Shown here piece after piece: positions 22,290 through 35,093 of a DNA stretch of 64,000 nucleotides. Origin of the DNA: Symsagittifera roscoffensis. Its lineage: Eukaryota > Xenacoelomorpha > Acoela > Convolutidae. Location: positions 39,262,759 through 39,326,758 of the forward strand of contig NC_087063.1 in assembly GCF_963678635.1 (NCBI RefSeq), written 5' to 3'. Position 1 is the first letter of the stretch; the number at the start of each line of letters is the position of its first letter. The position numbers and the translations under genes are program-made. The notes under the pieces were generated by a model, which did no database searches, had not been told where the DNA came from, and saw only the letters and a program-made list of their open reading frames with translations.

Positions 22290-23673
22290 ATCGACGCATA
22301 CGGATAGACAGACAAATGGACGACTCGCCCGAAACGACAAACGACTCTTCGATGACCGAGAAAAGTATGGAGCATCAATTGCGGTGGAATTGCTAATCGA
22401 TGGCATCAGATTATGATCGAAAATTTGTAGACGCCACAATTCTTGACGAAATCGCAGGAAAAGAAACAAATATCGAACAGTGCAAAGACTAGTTTCAGAA
22501 ATGGTCGAAGGAACTACATTGGAAATTGACGATCTTGTACGAAAAATAGCAAGATCACGGCAACGCAGTCATTTGATTGCAGTAGCAGCAGGAATCATGC
22601 AGATGCCAATTCTACGGGACTTCAAGGAAATACCGCGTAACGAAAAGAGGAGGAACCTGGTCAAGTTTCTCTTTTTAGAAACAATGCTACCCGAATACTC
22701 ACCTTAGTATTATAAACCATCAGAACAGATCGTCAACGGCCTTAGAATATTTAGGAACCTCATCAGTTGTAGGAACCGCATCAAGAACTCCGACATCAAC
22801 AGCATCAGCATCCTCACAACCATTAGCTCTTCCAGCACCCTCAGAACCATCAAGAAGTTCAGCAACCGCAACCGTATACAGGCATCATCATATTCAATTT
22901 TCGAAGCATGTGATTCCTCGAAAGACTACTCGGAAGAGAGCACTGGCGACACTACAACAGTGGCGCACTCCAAAAGGGTCCAAAAGATTTTGACGCCAAG
23001 TTCTGTTTTATGTTCAATGCCATAGAATCAGCCTCCTAGGAATAATGGAAGTAGCTGAGAACGACTCCCAGAGAGTGAAACGCGGTAAAGGTGGTCCCAA
23101 TAAGTGTAGATTTACTTTTCTGACCCATTTTTTGATTACTCGCTTATTTAAGAAACGGGGAACTTCGGAAGATTTCAAGTACGATTTGGCTAAGGCGACA
23201 AAAACTGGAAATGTTGATGAAAATATCGACACTATTCGATCTCGGCTTGAAATACAGGTTCCAAATCATTCATTCCTTCTCCTAGACACGTTCTTCGAGC
23301 CACCGACGAAAGAGTGACTCACTTTACAAACTTCTGTAAGCCTGAGAAAACATTTTGTGGATTTAGAAGTGACCTAGTTTCTTACGTCAAAGCAGTTGCG
23401 TTTCTTTCACTGAAAACCACGGAGCTTCAAGGATTACGTGTGGATATCTGCGGAGACAGCTGTAAGAATGGTGGTGGGGAGGCATTCAGGCTCCTCGATG
23501 TCGACAAAAGTGTACAGTCGACTCTCAGCGTTTTCTGTTTTGCAGGTAAGTCAATTTTGATTCAGATACTTTATGTTTTGCTTACTTTAGAAAAAATTGT
23601 CTCTGGGTTAAGAGTCCCGGCATCGCTTAAATATTATTTTGTCAGTATATGGTTGAATTCATATGCTCTTTAA
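22290..23673 (+). pseudogene. Unidentified plus-strand gene remnant, unit B copy 3 (R)
   Basis: This is the R counterpart of the 12230-13621 remnant. The TAT of RWNCYS in L is TAA here, giving an extra stop. One base more near 22540 (GTACGAAAAATAGC) opens a 75-codon frame containing VEGTTLEIDDLVRKIARSRQ that is broken in L. The donor CAG|GTAAGT at 23545/23546 is kept. The two copies have decayed along different paths. Confidence 0.4.
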
Positions 23674-24200
23674 CTAAATTAGGCACTTTGGCTTTACGCA
23701 GTTCTTTATGAAGCAAAAAAATAATTTTGGTCAATGGAGTAGAACGCAAAATATTTCTGCGTACGGACAAAAGCCAGTGCGGAAATTATGAGCAAATAGT
23801 TAAACATTTAAAATGGAACCTTCGCCACAACCAAGGCTAAAAACACTGAGAACTCAAATTTATGAATGTAACCCTTTGATTAGTTTTATCAGCATTTTAA
23901 ATGATCTCAATTTTTGGAGCCAGGTAGTGCTACAATGATGCGAAATACAACAACGAAATTTAAATCTGCTCAATTTAAAATCGGATCTGTCCATGCCTGC
24001 AAAACTGGATATGTTGTTTTTTCCTTACTTAATTGACAATTGTTTCAGCGTACCGCGGAAAAGACAGCAGTTACGCCATGGAGTAGAACGTTGGTACCAC
24101 CACAGCAGGCGACCAAGAATGGGGCTGGTTGTGCAGCCAAACAAATTCCCTAAGTCAGCTAGGAGCAAAGCTGACCTATAGTGACTAATCACCATTTGAG

Positions 24201-25693
24201 TTGCGCGCGGTTAATGGTGTCTCTATTGAGCAGTCATCTGATACACTCTCGTGGCTCCCATTGTATGTGTCAAATGACGGTACAGACTTCCGTGAACTAA
24301 CTTGCGAGCCACAGACTGGTGAAAGAAGTGAACTCAATGTGCCATTTCGAAAAGTGTTTCCCATGACGTCAGTGGTCAGCATCGAAAACATTCGATGCGT
24401 TTGTCCAGATGCCACCCACATGATTACTCGTTGTGTGGAGACAGTGTGGAGATCTTCGTAAAATGGCACAAGAAATAACTGATGATAAGCAACCTCACGA
24501 AAAGTTTGCCATTCAGCGCATTGAGGAAGCCAAAAAGCCAAAAAGCCGGTGCCAAAAAGCCATTTTTTTCGTTTCACTTCTGTCTCGATAGGAGGAACAG
24601 AGAAAGCTGGCAAAGTTGGTGCAGTCTCTCTTTCTGAAATTTGTACACTGAGTTTCATCGCTGACAAGGAAGAAATTAAATAGGCTAGCACCAAATTTGA
24701 CGATCTTTTCGAAGGACTATGAAAAAATGAAGTTGTTGTTCGCCCCAGAGGAAATACAGATACGTAAGTTAAGTCTGTAAAAGTGCTATAAGCCATCTAC
24801 CCAAAACTCGTCTCAAAAATTTCTGGAAAAACCTATGGGTGCAGCACCACCAAAGATATCAGTGAACTTTTGAGAAAAAGCTTGGTTGAATGCACGAAAT
24901 TACTGAGAGCATGGGGTGATTTTAGCGCTTCAGAGTACAAAAAGTGGGCTAAAATCTACAATCAAGTTTTGTTGCTTATTTGTGGGGAACAAAGATTGAC
25001 CCCCTACAAACTAAAACTATTTCTAATGCCACAGCTTGTGGTAAGCATTTTTATACGAAGTCCCTGGGAACATTAGTGCGAAGCTCTCGAAAAATTCAAC
25101 CACCAAGCGAACTAGGACTTCCAAAATAGTACAATGCGAGGCGGAGGAAGATTGCATAACCAAGACCCATTGTTCCTCGAAAAAAAAAAATTTTCATTCT
25201 GCAAGTTCATCAAATCTGGCAAGTGCACACGTACTTTTCTAAACAATGCGGGAGACGTCTTGGGAGGAACAAATCCTATCCCCTCATATTTACAAATATG
25301 TCATAAGGATCTTGAATTTCCGAAAATTTCTGTAGGTGAAATGCGTCCATCTAGTCTACTGCTTTTTGGATTGCAATTTTTTTATGTGTTGGGTACTTTC
25401 GGATGTACAGCGGCAGAAGTTGTGGGAAAGAAAACAGAAACGAATCTAGCATCACAAGCTATGGTGGAAAATGGATCGTTGATTTAGGAGGTACTGTGTT
25501 AACAAAAAACAATGCTCAAAGCGTTCTTCGGGGGCATTATAAGTTACCTAACTGCTTTGTTCTGCTGAAAGATGACAAAAATTTGGTCAAAGGAACGATG
25601 ACTGTTGAGGAATGGCTGCAAAACCGAGTAGCTGGAAATGAGGCAATAACTGATTTGGAATCTAGTGAAACTAGGGAAAAACCAAACGCATGA
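24201..25693 (+). pseudogene. Plus-strand gene remnant, 3' part, copy R
   Basis: This is the counterpart of the L 3' part with fewer breaks in places. A 68-codon frame covers LLRAWGDFSASEYKKWAKIY through LTPYKLKLFLMPQL, and SPWEH, CEALEKFNHQAN and DFQNSTMRGGG are in one frame separated by two TAG codons. The final 96-codon frame (25403-25693) runs past the duplication end. Conservation of amino acids across frames supports descent from a real protein. Confidence 0.4.
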
Positions 25694-26093
25694 GCTGGCA
25701 AAAAATCTGCCAGCTGCAGCCATTCAGTGCCGTAAATTTGCTGGCATTGATTTCAAGTTTTTGAAGTTAGAATTCATAGTTGACCCTCTGTACTCTGATT
25801 CAGTTTTTGATCCGACATTTTACTAGCTACATCCGGGGACTAATTTTTCAGCTATTTACGTCAATCACAAGCAACTATTTTTGATGGAGCAATGCAAACT
25901 GGCGGTGAAAGTATGGTTTCTGCAACCGTGACTCTTAAGAAAACATAGAGCTGAAAAATTGCCGCAGATTCCAAATACTGAACCCCAAGCAACCCCTTCG
26001 TGTAGCTGAACAAAAGCAGCTCAACTTGCAGGAAGGAGTGGGAGAGCTAAGCTACCTTGAAAGAACTAATTAGCTGAACGGAGCATGCTGACC

Positions 26094-26312
26094 TCACAAC
26101 AGCACAACAAAACGAGAGATCAATTTCGACGATTCCAGTGTTAAAACGACGTTCAAGTAACCCACGCTAGTGGTATGCCCTACATATCCCGTCGGGGGCC
26201 AATAACACCGGACGAGGGACGAGACGAAACCATTATTAAGCAAAACAAACAGAACAAGAGTTAACGAGGCTACTGCCAACAACAACAACCATAGGCAACG
26301 TATTCGATTCAT
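26094..26312 (-). CDS. Possible membrane-protein first exon (72 aa)
   Basis: The frame begins with ATG at 26312. Its first ~28 residues form a hydrophobic segment behind a short basic N-terminus (MNRIRCLWLLLLAVASLTLV), as in a signal anchor or signal peptide. The rest includes a GC-rich stretch CYWPPTGYVG. No homologue was recognised and no clear donor was identified. It lies just outside the R copy. Confidence 0.3.
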   Translation of the reverse strand: MNRIRCLWLLLLAVASLTLVLFVLLNNGFVSSLVRCYWPPTGYVGHTTSVGYLNVVLTLESSKLISRFVVLL

Positions 26313-26965
26313 ATGGCCATGGCTAGTTTTTGGCCATAGGAAACGGTTACGTACACGAATTTCATTTGATCACGTCGGCTAGTCTTTAATTAACAATAAA
26401 GGATCTTGTTAACTATTCACCCCCTATTGCAAAAAGGATACGCAAAATGTAATTCTGAGTATCAAATCATATACACAAAACGCATTCTGGTTTTTATATG
26501 GATATAGATTCGTTACATATACAAGAGGGTGATAAAACTTAACAAGATCCACAATAATACGCGTGGAAATTTTTTTGGGTTGCAAGTATGATACTTGGGT
26601 CCTTGAAAATCAAACTTATTACGAAGCCAATCTGTGCATTTTGTTATTTGTAAGCGGATTCCGCAAAAAGAACGCGTTTTATAGTTTATTGGCCTTTTTT
26701 TCAAAAACGCTGATTCTAGCTTTGTTTGCTCCACTTGTTTTTGCGGCGCCCCTTTCGTGGACCTTTGTATCAGACTTGTACCATCTTTGGGCGACAATGA
26801 GTCTGGGTGGCTCCCAGATGATTATCTCAGCTTAATGACCGTTAATTTTCACATCTGGAAAAGGTAAGGGGGACCGGATTAGCTGCTGTATGTGATCTCA
26901 CTTAATATTTACTAATACAATATTGTATTAGAGCGCGAAAATTTAGTTTTATTGATTCCACAAAC

Positions 26966-28775
26966 TGGTTCCGGAGATTGTAAGTGAGATATCAGCAAAA
27001 ACCAGATTGAACAATGGCTAGCTAGAAATTACGATCAAACTGAAATTACGAACATGCGGAAATTATGAACGAACACTTAACCATTGTGTGTGGATTTCAC
27101 GAACAAATCTTAAATCATTACCTAAGTAAATTAGAGGATATATCTTTATAGAAATTAAATAAATTTAAATATTTGGTTGAAACGGCCATTTTGATTCGTA
27201 ACTCCACAATTTGATAACCCAGCAGCATTGAGCAATGAATATAGCTAGAACAACGAAAGCCGAAATTACGAACAATTACTTAAGGATTATCTAAGGAATC
27301 CACAAGCAAATCTTAAATCGTTACTTAACTAAATTCGTGGGTATACCATTTTAGAAATTAAACATTTGATTGAAAACGGCCATTTTGAACTTTAATCTTA
27401 GTTTTCCTATAGCTATAATTAATTATTGACATAACCCAGCAAATCTTTGTAGTCGTGTCAAAAACAGTCACGCTCGCAGTTTAACGCAACCATTTCAAAT
27501 TGTCAAAGCAAACAACTCGATTAGCCAAAATGCATAATTAATTAACAAAATTCTTAGGGATATAAGAAAGTTTGAGTATGTTGTTGATTGGTATAACTCG
27601 GCTAAACTAAACATTTTGTTTTGGGTTTGTATTATAAGAAATGATCCCATTTTGGTTAGGATGGATTAACAGTGACAACTAATCGTAGTTTCAAATTTAA
27701 AACTATGGCATATTACGAATCAAATCGTAAACGCCCTAAAATGTATATGCAAAATCATTCGTAGCAACCATAGATTCTTATTTGAAGCTATTAATATTTT
27801 GAAGCTTAACTCATCAAAAGCAATTTTACCCTAAATTTTTTTTGAGTGAACTCTGAAATAAGAAAACAGTAATAGTAAATTAATCAAAGTATAAAGTAAA
27901 AACAATGATTTCAGAATAAGGTTTAACGTCAATTTTCTGTAGGGATCGAACGTCAAAAAATAGCCTATGCCGAAGTTTGATGTCAACTTGCACATTTGAT
28001 CCTTATGGAAGTTGACATTCAACTTCGTGGTAATGTGGTTGAGGTTATGGTTTACGTTTATCGCAACAATTTCCACATTCCAGCTCTACATATCCATTTT
28101 CTTTTAACTAGCACGGTTGAAAAAAAAACTCGATCATTTTTTCTTAAACAATGGTTGCTGAACAAACTTACGCTTTGGCTGGTTTTTTTATGAGTTTTTT
28201 TCAGAGTTGAATTGGATTTTTTAGTAGTCGTAGTGGCTATACTTAAGATGAGGTAAGCTTCATAATTGTCTAAATCTAAAATCTTTCTGTCTTGTCTTAA
28301 CAAAACTTAAATTTGAAGCAAAAAATAGAAAATTTTTCAGATTGCAAATCTGCATTTAATGTGAACATAAACTCGAACAGGTTTAAAAAATGAAATCAAG
28401 AACACAAATGCAAACTGCTATAAATTTTAAATTGATTCGAAAACTGATTAAAAGTTTCCAAAACTAGTGTAAAGTTTTGTAGAAGACCCAAAATCCATTC
28501 AACTGCTGTCGTTAAACAACGCTTTAGCAACTTTGTCTCCATAGTCAAAGCGCAGTTAATCAAAAGGTTTAAGGATGGCTATTTTTTCATCTATGCTGGA
28601 AGGTACATTTTCTACTATCTTCATATTGGCCTATTTTTTCTTCTGGGAGGCGTGATTCGCTAAGCGACCCAGGCAAGCGTTCCATTTATAAAACGGGCAG
28701 GCCTCATTTGAAGCGTCGATCGATCGCCTAGGAGGACCCGCATTTTGGAATACGTATTCACTTAGAACTCCTAAT
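26966..28775 (+). repeat. 1810-bp tandem duplication, first copy
   Basis: The unit starts TGGTTCCGGAGATTGTAAG and is repeated without spacer at 28776. By eye I find five single-base differences over the unit and no indel. Inside, a degenerate lower-order repeat of about 220 bp is visible (GAAATTACGAAC...AACGGCCATTTTGA at about 27040-27200 and 27270-27400). Open frames inside (for example 27831-28076 minus, 81 codons) occur in both copies but show no recognisable domain. Confidence 0.97.
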
Positions 28776-30585
28776 TGGTTCCGGAGATTGTAAGTGAGAT
28801 ATCAGCAAAAACCAGATTGAACAATGGCTAGCTAGAAATTACGATCAAACTGAAATTACGAACATGCGGAAATTATGAACGAACACTTAACCATTGTGTG
28901 TGGATTTCACGAACAAATCTTAAATCATTACCTAAGTAAATTAGAGGATATATCTTTATAGAAATTAAATAAATTTAAATATTTGGTTGAAACGGCCATT
29001 TTGATTCGTAACTCCACAATTTGATAACCCAGCAGCATTGAGCAATGAATATAGCTAGAACAACGAAAGCCGAAATTACGAACAATTACTTAAGGATTAT
29101 CTAAGGAATCCACAAGCAAATCTTAAATCGTTACTTAACTAAATTCGTGGGTATACCATTTTAGAAATTAAACATTTGATTGAAAACGGCCATTTTGAAC
29201 TTTAATCTTAGTTTTCCTATAGCTATAATTAATTATTGACATAACCCAGCAAATCTTTGTAGTCGTGTCAAAAACAGTCACGCCCGCAGTTTAACGCAAC
29301 CATTTCAAATTGTCAAAGCAAACAACTCGATTAGCCAAAATGCATAATTAATTAACAAAATTCTTAGGGATATAAGAAAGTTTGAGTATGTTGTTGATTG
29401 GTATAACTCGGCTAAACTAAACATTTTGTTTTGGGTTTGTATTATAAGAAATGATCCCATTTTGGTTAGGATGGATTAACAGTGACAACTAATCGTAGTT
29501 TCAAATTTAAAACTATGGCATATTACGAATCAAATCTTAAACGCCCTAAAATGTATATGCAAAATCATTCGTAGCAACCATAGATTCTTATTTGAAGCTA
29601 TTAATATTTTGAAGCTTAACTCATCAAAAGCAATTTTACCCTAAATTTTTTTTGAGTGAACTCTGAAATAAGAAAACAGTAATAGTAAATTAATCAAAGT
29701 ATAAAGTAAAAACAATGATTTCAGAATAAGGTTTAACGTCAATTTTCTGTAGGGATCGAACGTCAAAAAATAGCCTATGCCGAAGTTTGATGTCAACTTG
29801 CACATTTGATCCTTATGGAAGTTGACATTCAACTTCGTGGTAATGTGGTTGAGGTTATGGTTTACGTTTATCGCAACAATTTCCACATTCCAGCTCTACA
29901 TATCCATTTTCTTTTAACTAGCACGGTTGAAAAAAAAACTCGATCATTTTTTCTTAAACAATGGTTGCTGAACAAACTTACGCTTTGGCTGGTTTTTTTA
30001 TGAGTTTTTTTCAGAGTTGAATTGGATTTTTTAGTAGTCGTAGTGGCTATACTTAAGATGAGGTAAGCTTCATAATTGTCTAAATCTAAAATCTTTCTGT
30101 CTTGTCTTAACAAAACTTAAATTTGAAGCAAAAAATAGAAAATTTTTCAGATTGCAAATCTGCATTTAATGTGAACATAAACTCGAACAGGTTTAAAAAA
30201 TAAAATCAAGAACACAAATGCAAACTGCTATAAATTTTAAATTGATTCGAAAACTGATTAAAAGTTTCCAAAACGAGTGTAAAGTTTTGTAGAAGACCCA
30301 AAATCCATTCAACTGCTGTCGTTAAACAACGCTTTAGCAACTTTGTCTCCATAGTCAAAGCGCAGTTAATCAAAAGGTTTAAGGATGGCTATTTTTTCAT
30401 CTATGCTGGAAGGTACATTTTCTACTATCTTCATATTGGCCTATTTTTTCTTCTGGGAGGCGTGATTCGCTAAGCGACCCAGGCAAGCGTTCCATTTATA
30501 AAACGGGCAGGCCTCATTTGAAGCGTCGATCGATCGCCTAGGAGGACCCGAATTTTGGAATACGTATTCACTTAGAACTCCTAAT
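28776..30585 (+). repeat. 1810-bp tandem duplication, second copy
   Basis: This is a nearly identical second copy, ending at CTCCTAATTGG, after which unique sequence (AGGCAGTACTGG) follows. The right edge falls inside a minus-strand open frame (30441-30656, from ATG at 30656, MTSWWMKHYGKVVTSIYADQ). The duplication may therefore have used part of an exon. Confidence 0.97.
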
Positions 30586-30839
30586 TGGAGGCAGTACTGG
30601 TCGGCATAGATGCTGGTGACTACTTTGCCGTAATGCTTCATCCACCAACTCGTCATCTATCTTTCTTGAATGCTTGCAGAGCAACCAAACCTCGTAAAAA
30701 GTCAAATTACTGATTCAAACTTTTATTTTAAGATGTATTTATCGAGTCATTAAAATCATAAAGTACCGCTTCCAAAGAAGGAAATTTCACACCACATATG
30801 CCGACGCAGCTCTGGGTCAATCTACAACTCTTCAATTCT

Positions 30840-32745
30840 TCCTAAAACTCATATGGAAAGTTCTCAATATCGTTCGTGGTATTTTTCAGGCTTGTGGTTT
30901 TCTCAAGGGGCTGAAACATTCTCTTTGATCCATCATTGAGCAGATTCGCCACATTTTCACCCACCTTCTTCAAGTCCTGGTTTGCCCACTTCTGCTTTGA
31001 GTAAAAGTTTGTAACTTTAATAAAAATCTCATGACAAGTCTCCATCTGCTGAACGAAGATCTGTGTGCGCTGCACCTGGCGAATGTAACGTTGAGAATGT
31101 TGTCGGGATCGCACTGCCAACAGAATCTCCTCTTAGGTGTATCCGTCCAATTTCTGGTGAACTTCTGAAGCTTGCTTCTTCAGCTTCTCCATCTCGAACG
31201 TAGGGTTGGTAGACAAAGGCATAAAGCTCGCAAACTTACGTGCGAGAGCGCGTTTTGGCTCTTCCAATTTTATGATACTAGTCTACAAAAAATGAAAATG
31301 ATTACATGTGATTCCACGTCGGTTTCTATTTTGATAAATAAATTCCTTTGGAAGAAAAAAAAACTTCATATCGATTGATCTACCTGGTGTTTGAGCTGAT
31401 CAACTGGTGGAGCAACCAACGCGGAACACCGCGTTCTCAGATGAATTGACGAAAAACAGTTGAGTCCTCACAAGGTTCTTGGTGTCCTGAAAAGCCCTCT
31501 GAACAACCTAGTTCATATTCCTCCTATATAAATGGGTTCTGGCCTCCGTATAGTACAATTATAAACAATGTACTAACCATACGGAAACTCTGTGGGAGAC
31601 GCGAGAAGTTGACACCATAAAAATGAGTCATTGGTGTTCTCTCATCAAATCAGTGTTTTAGACTTAAACAGATACTTACAGGCTGCTGGTTCTATGCTCA
31701 GCTCCACGGTATCGTTTTCGTTTTTTTCCTCTATGTTGACAAACTCCTGGACGACAGCATGTACCGTGGTGTTGATGATCATTTTTTCGACCAGTGGTCA
31801 AGTGTTCTTCGAGGGTCAAAGTTCTGTTTCTTTTATCGGCGCAGTCATTCGACTTCTCGACAGTCTGCAAAATGACTTCTTTGAGAATGTCGTTTATTAT
31901 TGGATTTTCTGCTCGGGAGGCCTTTCCAGGTTGTTAAAATTGATTTTGATTTAGTTTCGTTATTTGGTTTACGAAAACTTTTTATGCTTGTATAATGTAT
32001 TTGCTTTTGAAATTATTTCTTCTTCTTACACTTTCGCCTGCATTATCTGGCTCTGCATGATCCATTTTGCGGCTTTCTGTGGGCTCGTTGTACCTGTGGT
32101 CTCGTGGTTTCGTGGGATCATCATCTCGTGGTTCCGTGGGAGTGTAGGTTAACCTCTCATGGTCATGCGGTTGTCTTTCAATTTCTCGATAAAGGGGAAA
32201 CGCCGAAGGCCATGGAGAGTTCGGAATTGGTGCCGCCATATTGGAATCCAGGTAGGCTGGATATGGTTGATACTGTTGAGGCTGGCACTGATGTACCATC
32301 GAGGGGCCTGAAAGGACGTGTCGCAGAGGGGTATGTGGTTGCCCCTATATCGGCGGAATTGGCGAGGTGAAAGGTCGCGGGGGTGCTCTCAAAGGGGTTA
32401 CCGGTGTCGGAGGAGAAAATGATGTCGTTTCTAGGGCTGCGAGTGGTGACGGAGGCACAGGGATGTTAGATGGCACTGCAATGGTGATGGAGAACTGGAA
32501 GTCACCGAACATGAGCTTTCGGTGTTCGACATTTTACTTGATTCCTTAAGTTTTTACTAGATTCGGGTGAAAAATGAGAGATGCAACTAATATTGAGCTC
32601 AAGATGAGGATAAACTGATTCCAAAGTAGCGGCTAAGCTCCCATCACTTATCAGCACCAATTTAATTGAAACACCAGGATCAAGATAAGAGTCCACCAAG
32701 GAATAGTTTCGACACTTTCCACTATTTTTAGCACACCAGGCGACT
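30840..32745 (-). pseudogene. Spliced minus-strand gene with internal stops, unidentified
   Basis: Five exon-like pieces can be joined. (a) Ends at 32538 and contains YSLVDSYLDPGVSIKLVLIS. (b) 32494-32030 is Pro-rich (VPPSPLAAL, PPTPVTPLRAPPRPF, then QCQPQQYQPYPAYLD). (c) About 31905-31680 contains INDILKEVILQTVEKS and FVNIEEKNENDTVELS. (d) About 31589-31384 contains VAPPVDQLKHQ. (e) 31282-30842 contains PKRALARKFASF, MEKLKKQASEVHQKLDG and VQRTQIFVQQMETC. The intron between a and b is only 43 bp and joins in phase. Lesions are TAG at 32345-32347, TAA at 31133-31135 and a frameshift in c near 31800. No family was recognised. A real gene with sequence errors is the alternative. Confidence 0.5.
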
Positions 32746-33020
32746 GTAGCATCTATGTCATAATGACTGCTAATGACTGTTATGCCTGCTATGCCATAGT
32801 GACTGCTTAAAGATAAGACGGCTAATTGATATTGAAGGCTTCACTGACAAGCGGAACTAGACAGTGCAGTTCTTATCAGCGAAGCCATCATTATTAGTGA
32901 CGCATTAGTCCTGCATCAAGGAAATTGTCATTAGTCAATTCTTGAACCAAGACTCATTTTGTTTCAATCATTCAATCGGTCCTCAGTTCAGTCATACTAG
33001 AGTATTTCATCCTTGTCATC

Positions 33021-33716
33021 ATGCTAAGTAGAACTTATTGTGTGAAGGAAAACGTACAAGTCCTCGATGCCGTCACTTCCATCTGTATTTTCTCATTAAT
33101 CAGCGATTGGTGCGTAAAGGTTAAATGGTCTGATTGGCCGGAATATGCCATCTTTAATGTGCCAGAAGACAGAAAAGAAAACGCAGCAGCATGGAATATA
33201 AGAAATTTTGCGAACAATCATACTTGTGTCATCAGCAGAAGGCGGAATTCGAGAAAGGAGAAGCAATCGTTCAACCCCAGACGGCTGCACAGGGATTTGA
33301 TGAGTCTTTTCCGAACAAACTGGGAATGTCAAAAAAGGATTGTCATCATCATCGACCCTTTCGTGTCCCATTGCACAGTTCGTTGGGTCGACAAACCTCA
33401 GAAAACTGCGGGGAATGGACCATCATGCTGTAGCAGTTTATACGTGAAGTACTCCAATTTGAGAAACGAATCACACGGCCAATCAAGGAAACGAGTCACT
33501 GCCACAAGCTTTCTTAAAAAATTTATGATCAAGGCTGCTGAGAAATCTAGACACGAAAAAACCCTCAGAGCTCAAGGCCATTAAAAAACAAACAAGAAGG
33601 AAAAACCGCAGGAAGAGATTTTGAGTCGCCTTGATTTTTTTGAGTTGCCAGAAAATGACATTCCCTTGAAGTTTGCTCCATGCATCAACGATGTAACACA
33701 GGTAAAATTATCATGT
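33021..33716 (+). pseudogene. Broken ORF, possibly THAP-like N-terminus
   Basis: From ATG at 33021 the frame is open for 187 codons to TAA at 33582-33584. In the same frame, KTNKKEKPQEEILSRLDFFE continues to a donor (ACACAG|GTAAAA near 33702). The early part has WSDWPEYAIFNVPED...NAAAW, loosely like the F..P.d....W core of THAP DNA-binding domains found in P-element-type transposases. From 33191 another frame looks at least as protein-like (KKFCEQSYLCHQQKAEF), so a frameshift is likely. This assignment is weak. Confidence 0.3.
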
Positions 33717-35090
33717 TACTAATCACATGTAAAACTAATCTACTAATTACTGACATCTACCTATCCTGATAATATGTATGATCACCGATTTCATCTGATA
33801 TCCTGAAAATTTATAATTCTATTCCGGATGCAACTGATTCTTATTTTTATCGGTATTTTAATTTACCGTTTTCTTATAATACACCGTATTCTAATTTGTG
33901 ATTTTATCTAGGATACACTATCTTGTGCGCCGGAGAAAAATTCTGTGTTGACTATTTGAAATTCGATTGCTCGAAGAAACGAGCATTTGCTGTAATGAGT
34001 TCCAGCGAAAAGGCTGATGTCACCTTGCGAATGCCTTCTGTTAGGGCGGAGCTTGCTGATGAAGGTTTTTCGGTATGTAGCTGTTAGTTTCAATTTCGTT
34101 GTTTTTCCAAAAACAAATATGATTTATTTTTTGTGCTCCCTTTTGGGAAGAAATTTGCTGCGGTCTGAGTGATATCACTGACCCAATTAGCCAAATTTTT
34201 GCAATCTGTTCGGCAATAAAAAAATTCGTTGGCTTGATGAGGAAACAATAGGGCAAATTTTTTATATTGGTTCCAGCTACACCACTAACCAGAAAGGCCA
34301 TTGGTTTATCATCCACACGATGTGCTGCTAAATTTTTGGGCAGTATAGCACCTCAGAATTTCTTGGATGCCATCAATCTTGCTACTCTGTGCATGGTGAA
34401 ACATGGGATTTGTTGCCAGCAAAAAACGAGGGTTAGCTGGACACTCTGATCAAATCTCTCAAGCTCAACGAACACAGAAATTTTGTCATGAGCACAATCC
34501 GATGCCATAAAAAGGCATGCCGTGGTAGATATGCCGTCGAGGATAACTAAAGTGAAGTATTTAGACATAATATGGCCGAGTCCGCCCAGGATTTTTTTAT
34601 GACTTGGAATGAACAACTTGAACTGTTTATTATTATTTGAGCTCCTTAAATTAACCGTAATTTGCCGTATTCTTTTTACTGTATGCAGTATTGGTTATGG
34701 TCTGAAAACTATGCCAGCCCAGTCAAAAATGCTCATAAAGAGTAAACTATCTATATGGTGTAATTTGCTCATAGCAAGTAAACTATCTATTAGAAGAAAC
34801 TAATTTGAGTAAATCCGTTTTAGATTAAAAAAATAACAAAACAACATGAACAACTACAGCTGAAATAAATGTTAATTACAAAAACAAAAATGTGTTCCCA
34901 AAAATTGTCCCTTATCAAACTATATGTTCGCAATTTGAAAATACTCGAAAATCGCGAAACTAAAATATTTTTTATATTTTTTGAATTAACTAATTGAAAT
35001 AATTAATTGAAATGAACTGATGAGTTTAGATGCGAGCTTACTTCATAAGTTTGTTCAATTTTTTCACTTTTGCAGGAAATTAGATTGATG
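33717..35090. other. Intergenic stretch, nothing recognised
   Basis: AT-rich sequence with only short open frames. A phrase AGTAAACTATCTAT repeats at 34741-34795. No transposon termini or RNA gene were recognised. Confidence 0.4.
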
Positions 35091-35093
35091 GAA

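Larger units (their letters stand above)
15601..25672 (+). repeat. Segmental tandem duplication, right copy (R)
   Basis: This is the right unit of the head-to-tail duplication, abutting the left unit without a spacer. It follows L in order and orientation. It lacks the L block at 1738-3654 (its junction is near 16510) and most of L 8660-11900. In place of the latter it has its own sequence at about 21395-21960. Unique sequence starts after 25672 (GGGAAAAACC). It may be the less decayed copy for the Artemis N-terminus, but it is 3'-truncated for that gene. Confidence 0.93.

Noticed and set aside
27831-30113. 81- and 65-codon frames repeated at 27831/29641, 27996/29806 and 28058/29868 as a gene family
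   Set aside because: They are identical only because of the recent 1810-bp duplication. They overlap on opposite strands and show no domain.
31133-33584. In-frame TAA/TAG codons (31133, 32345, 33582) that could be read as Gln, suggesting a reassigned genetic code
   Set aside because: The 1101-codon gene at 46755-50850 and the retrotransposon use CAA/CAG for Gln, have no internal TAA/TAG and end in TAG. In the Artemis-like copies the stops fall where the family has other residues. Ordinary pseudogene decay explains them.
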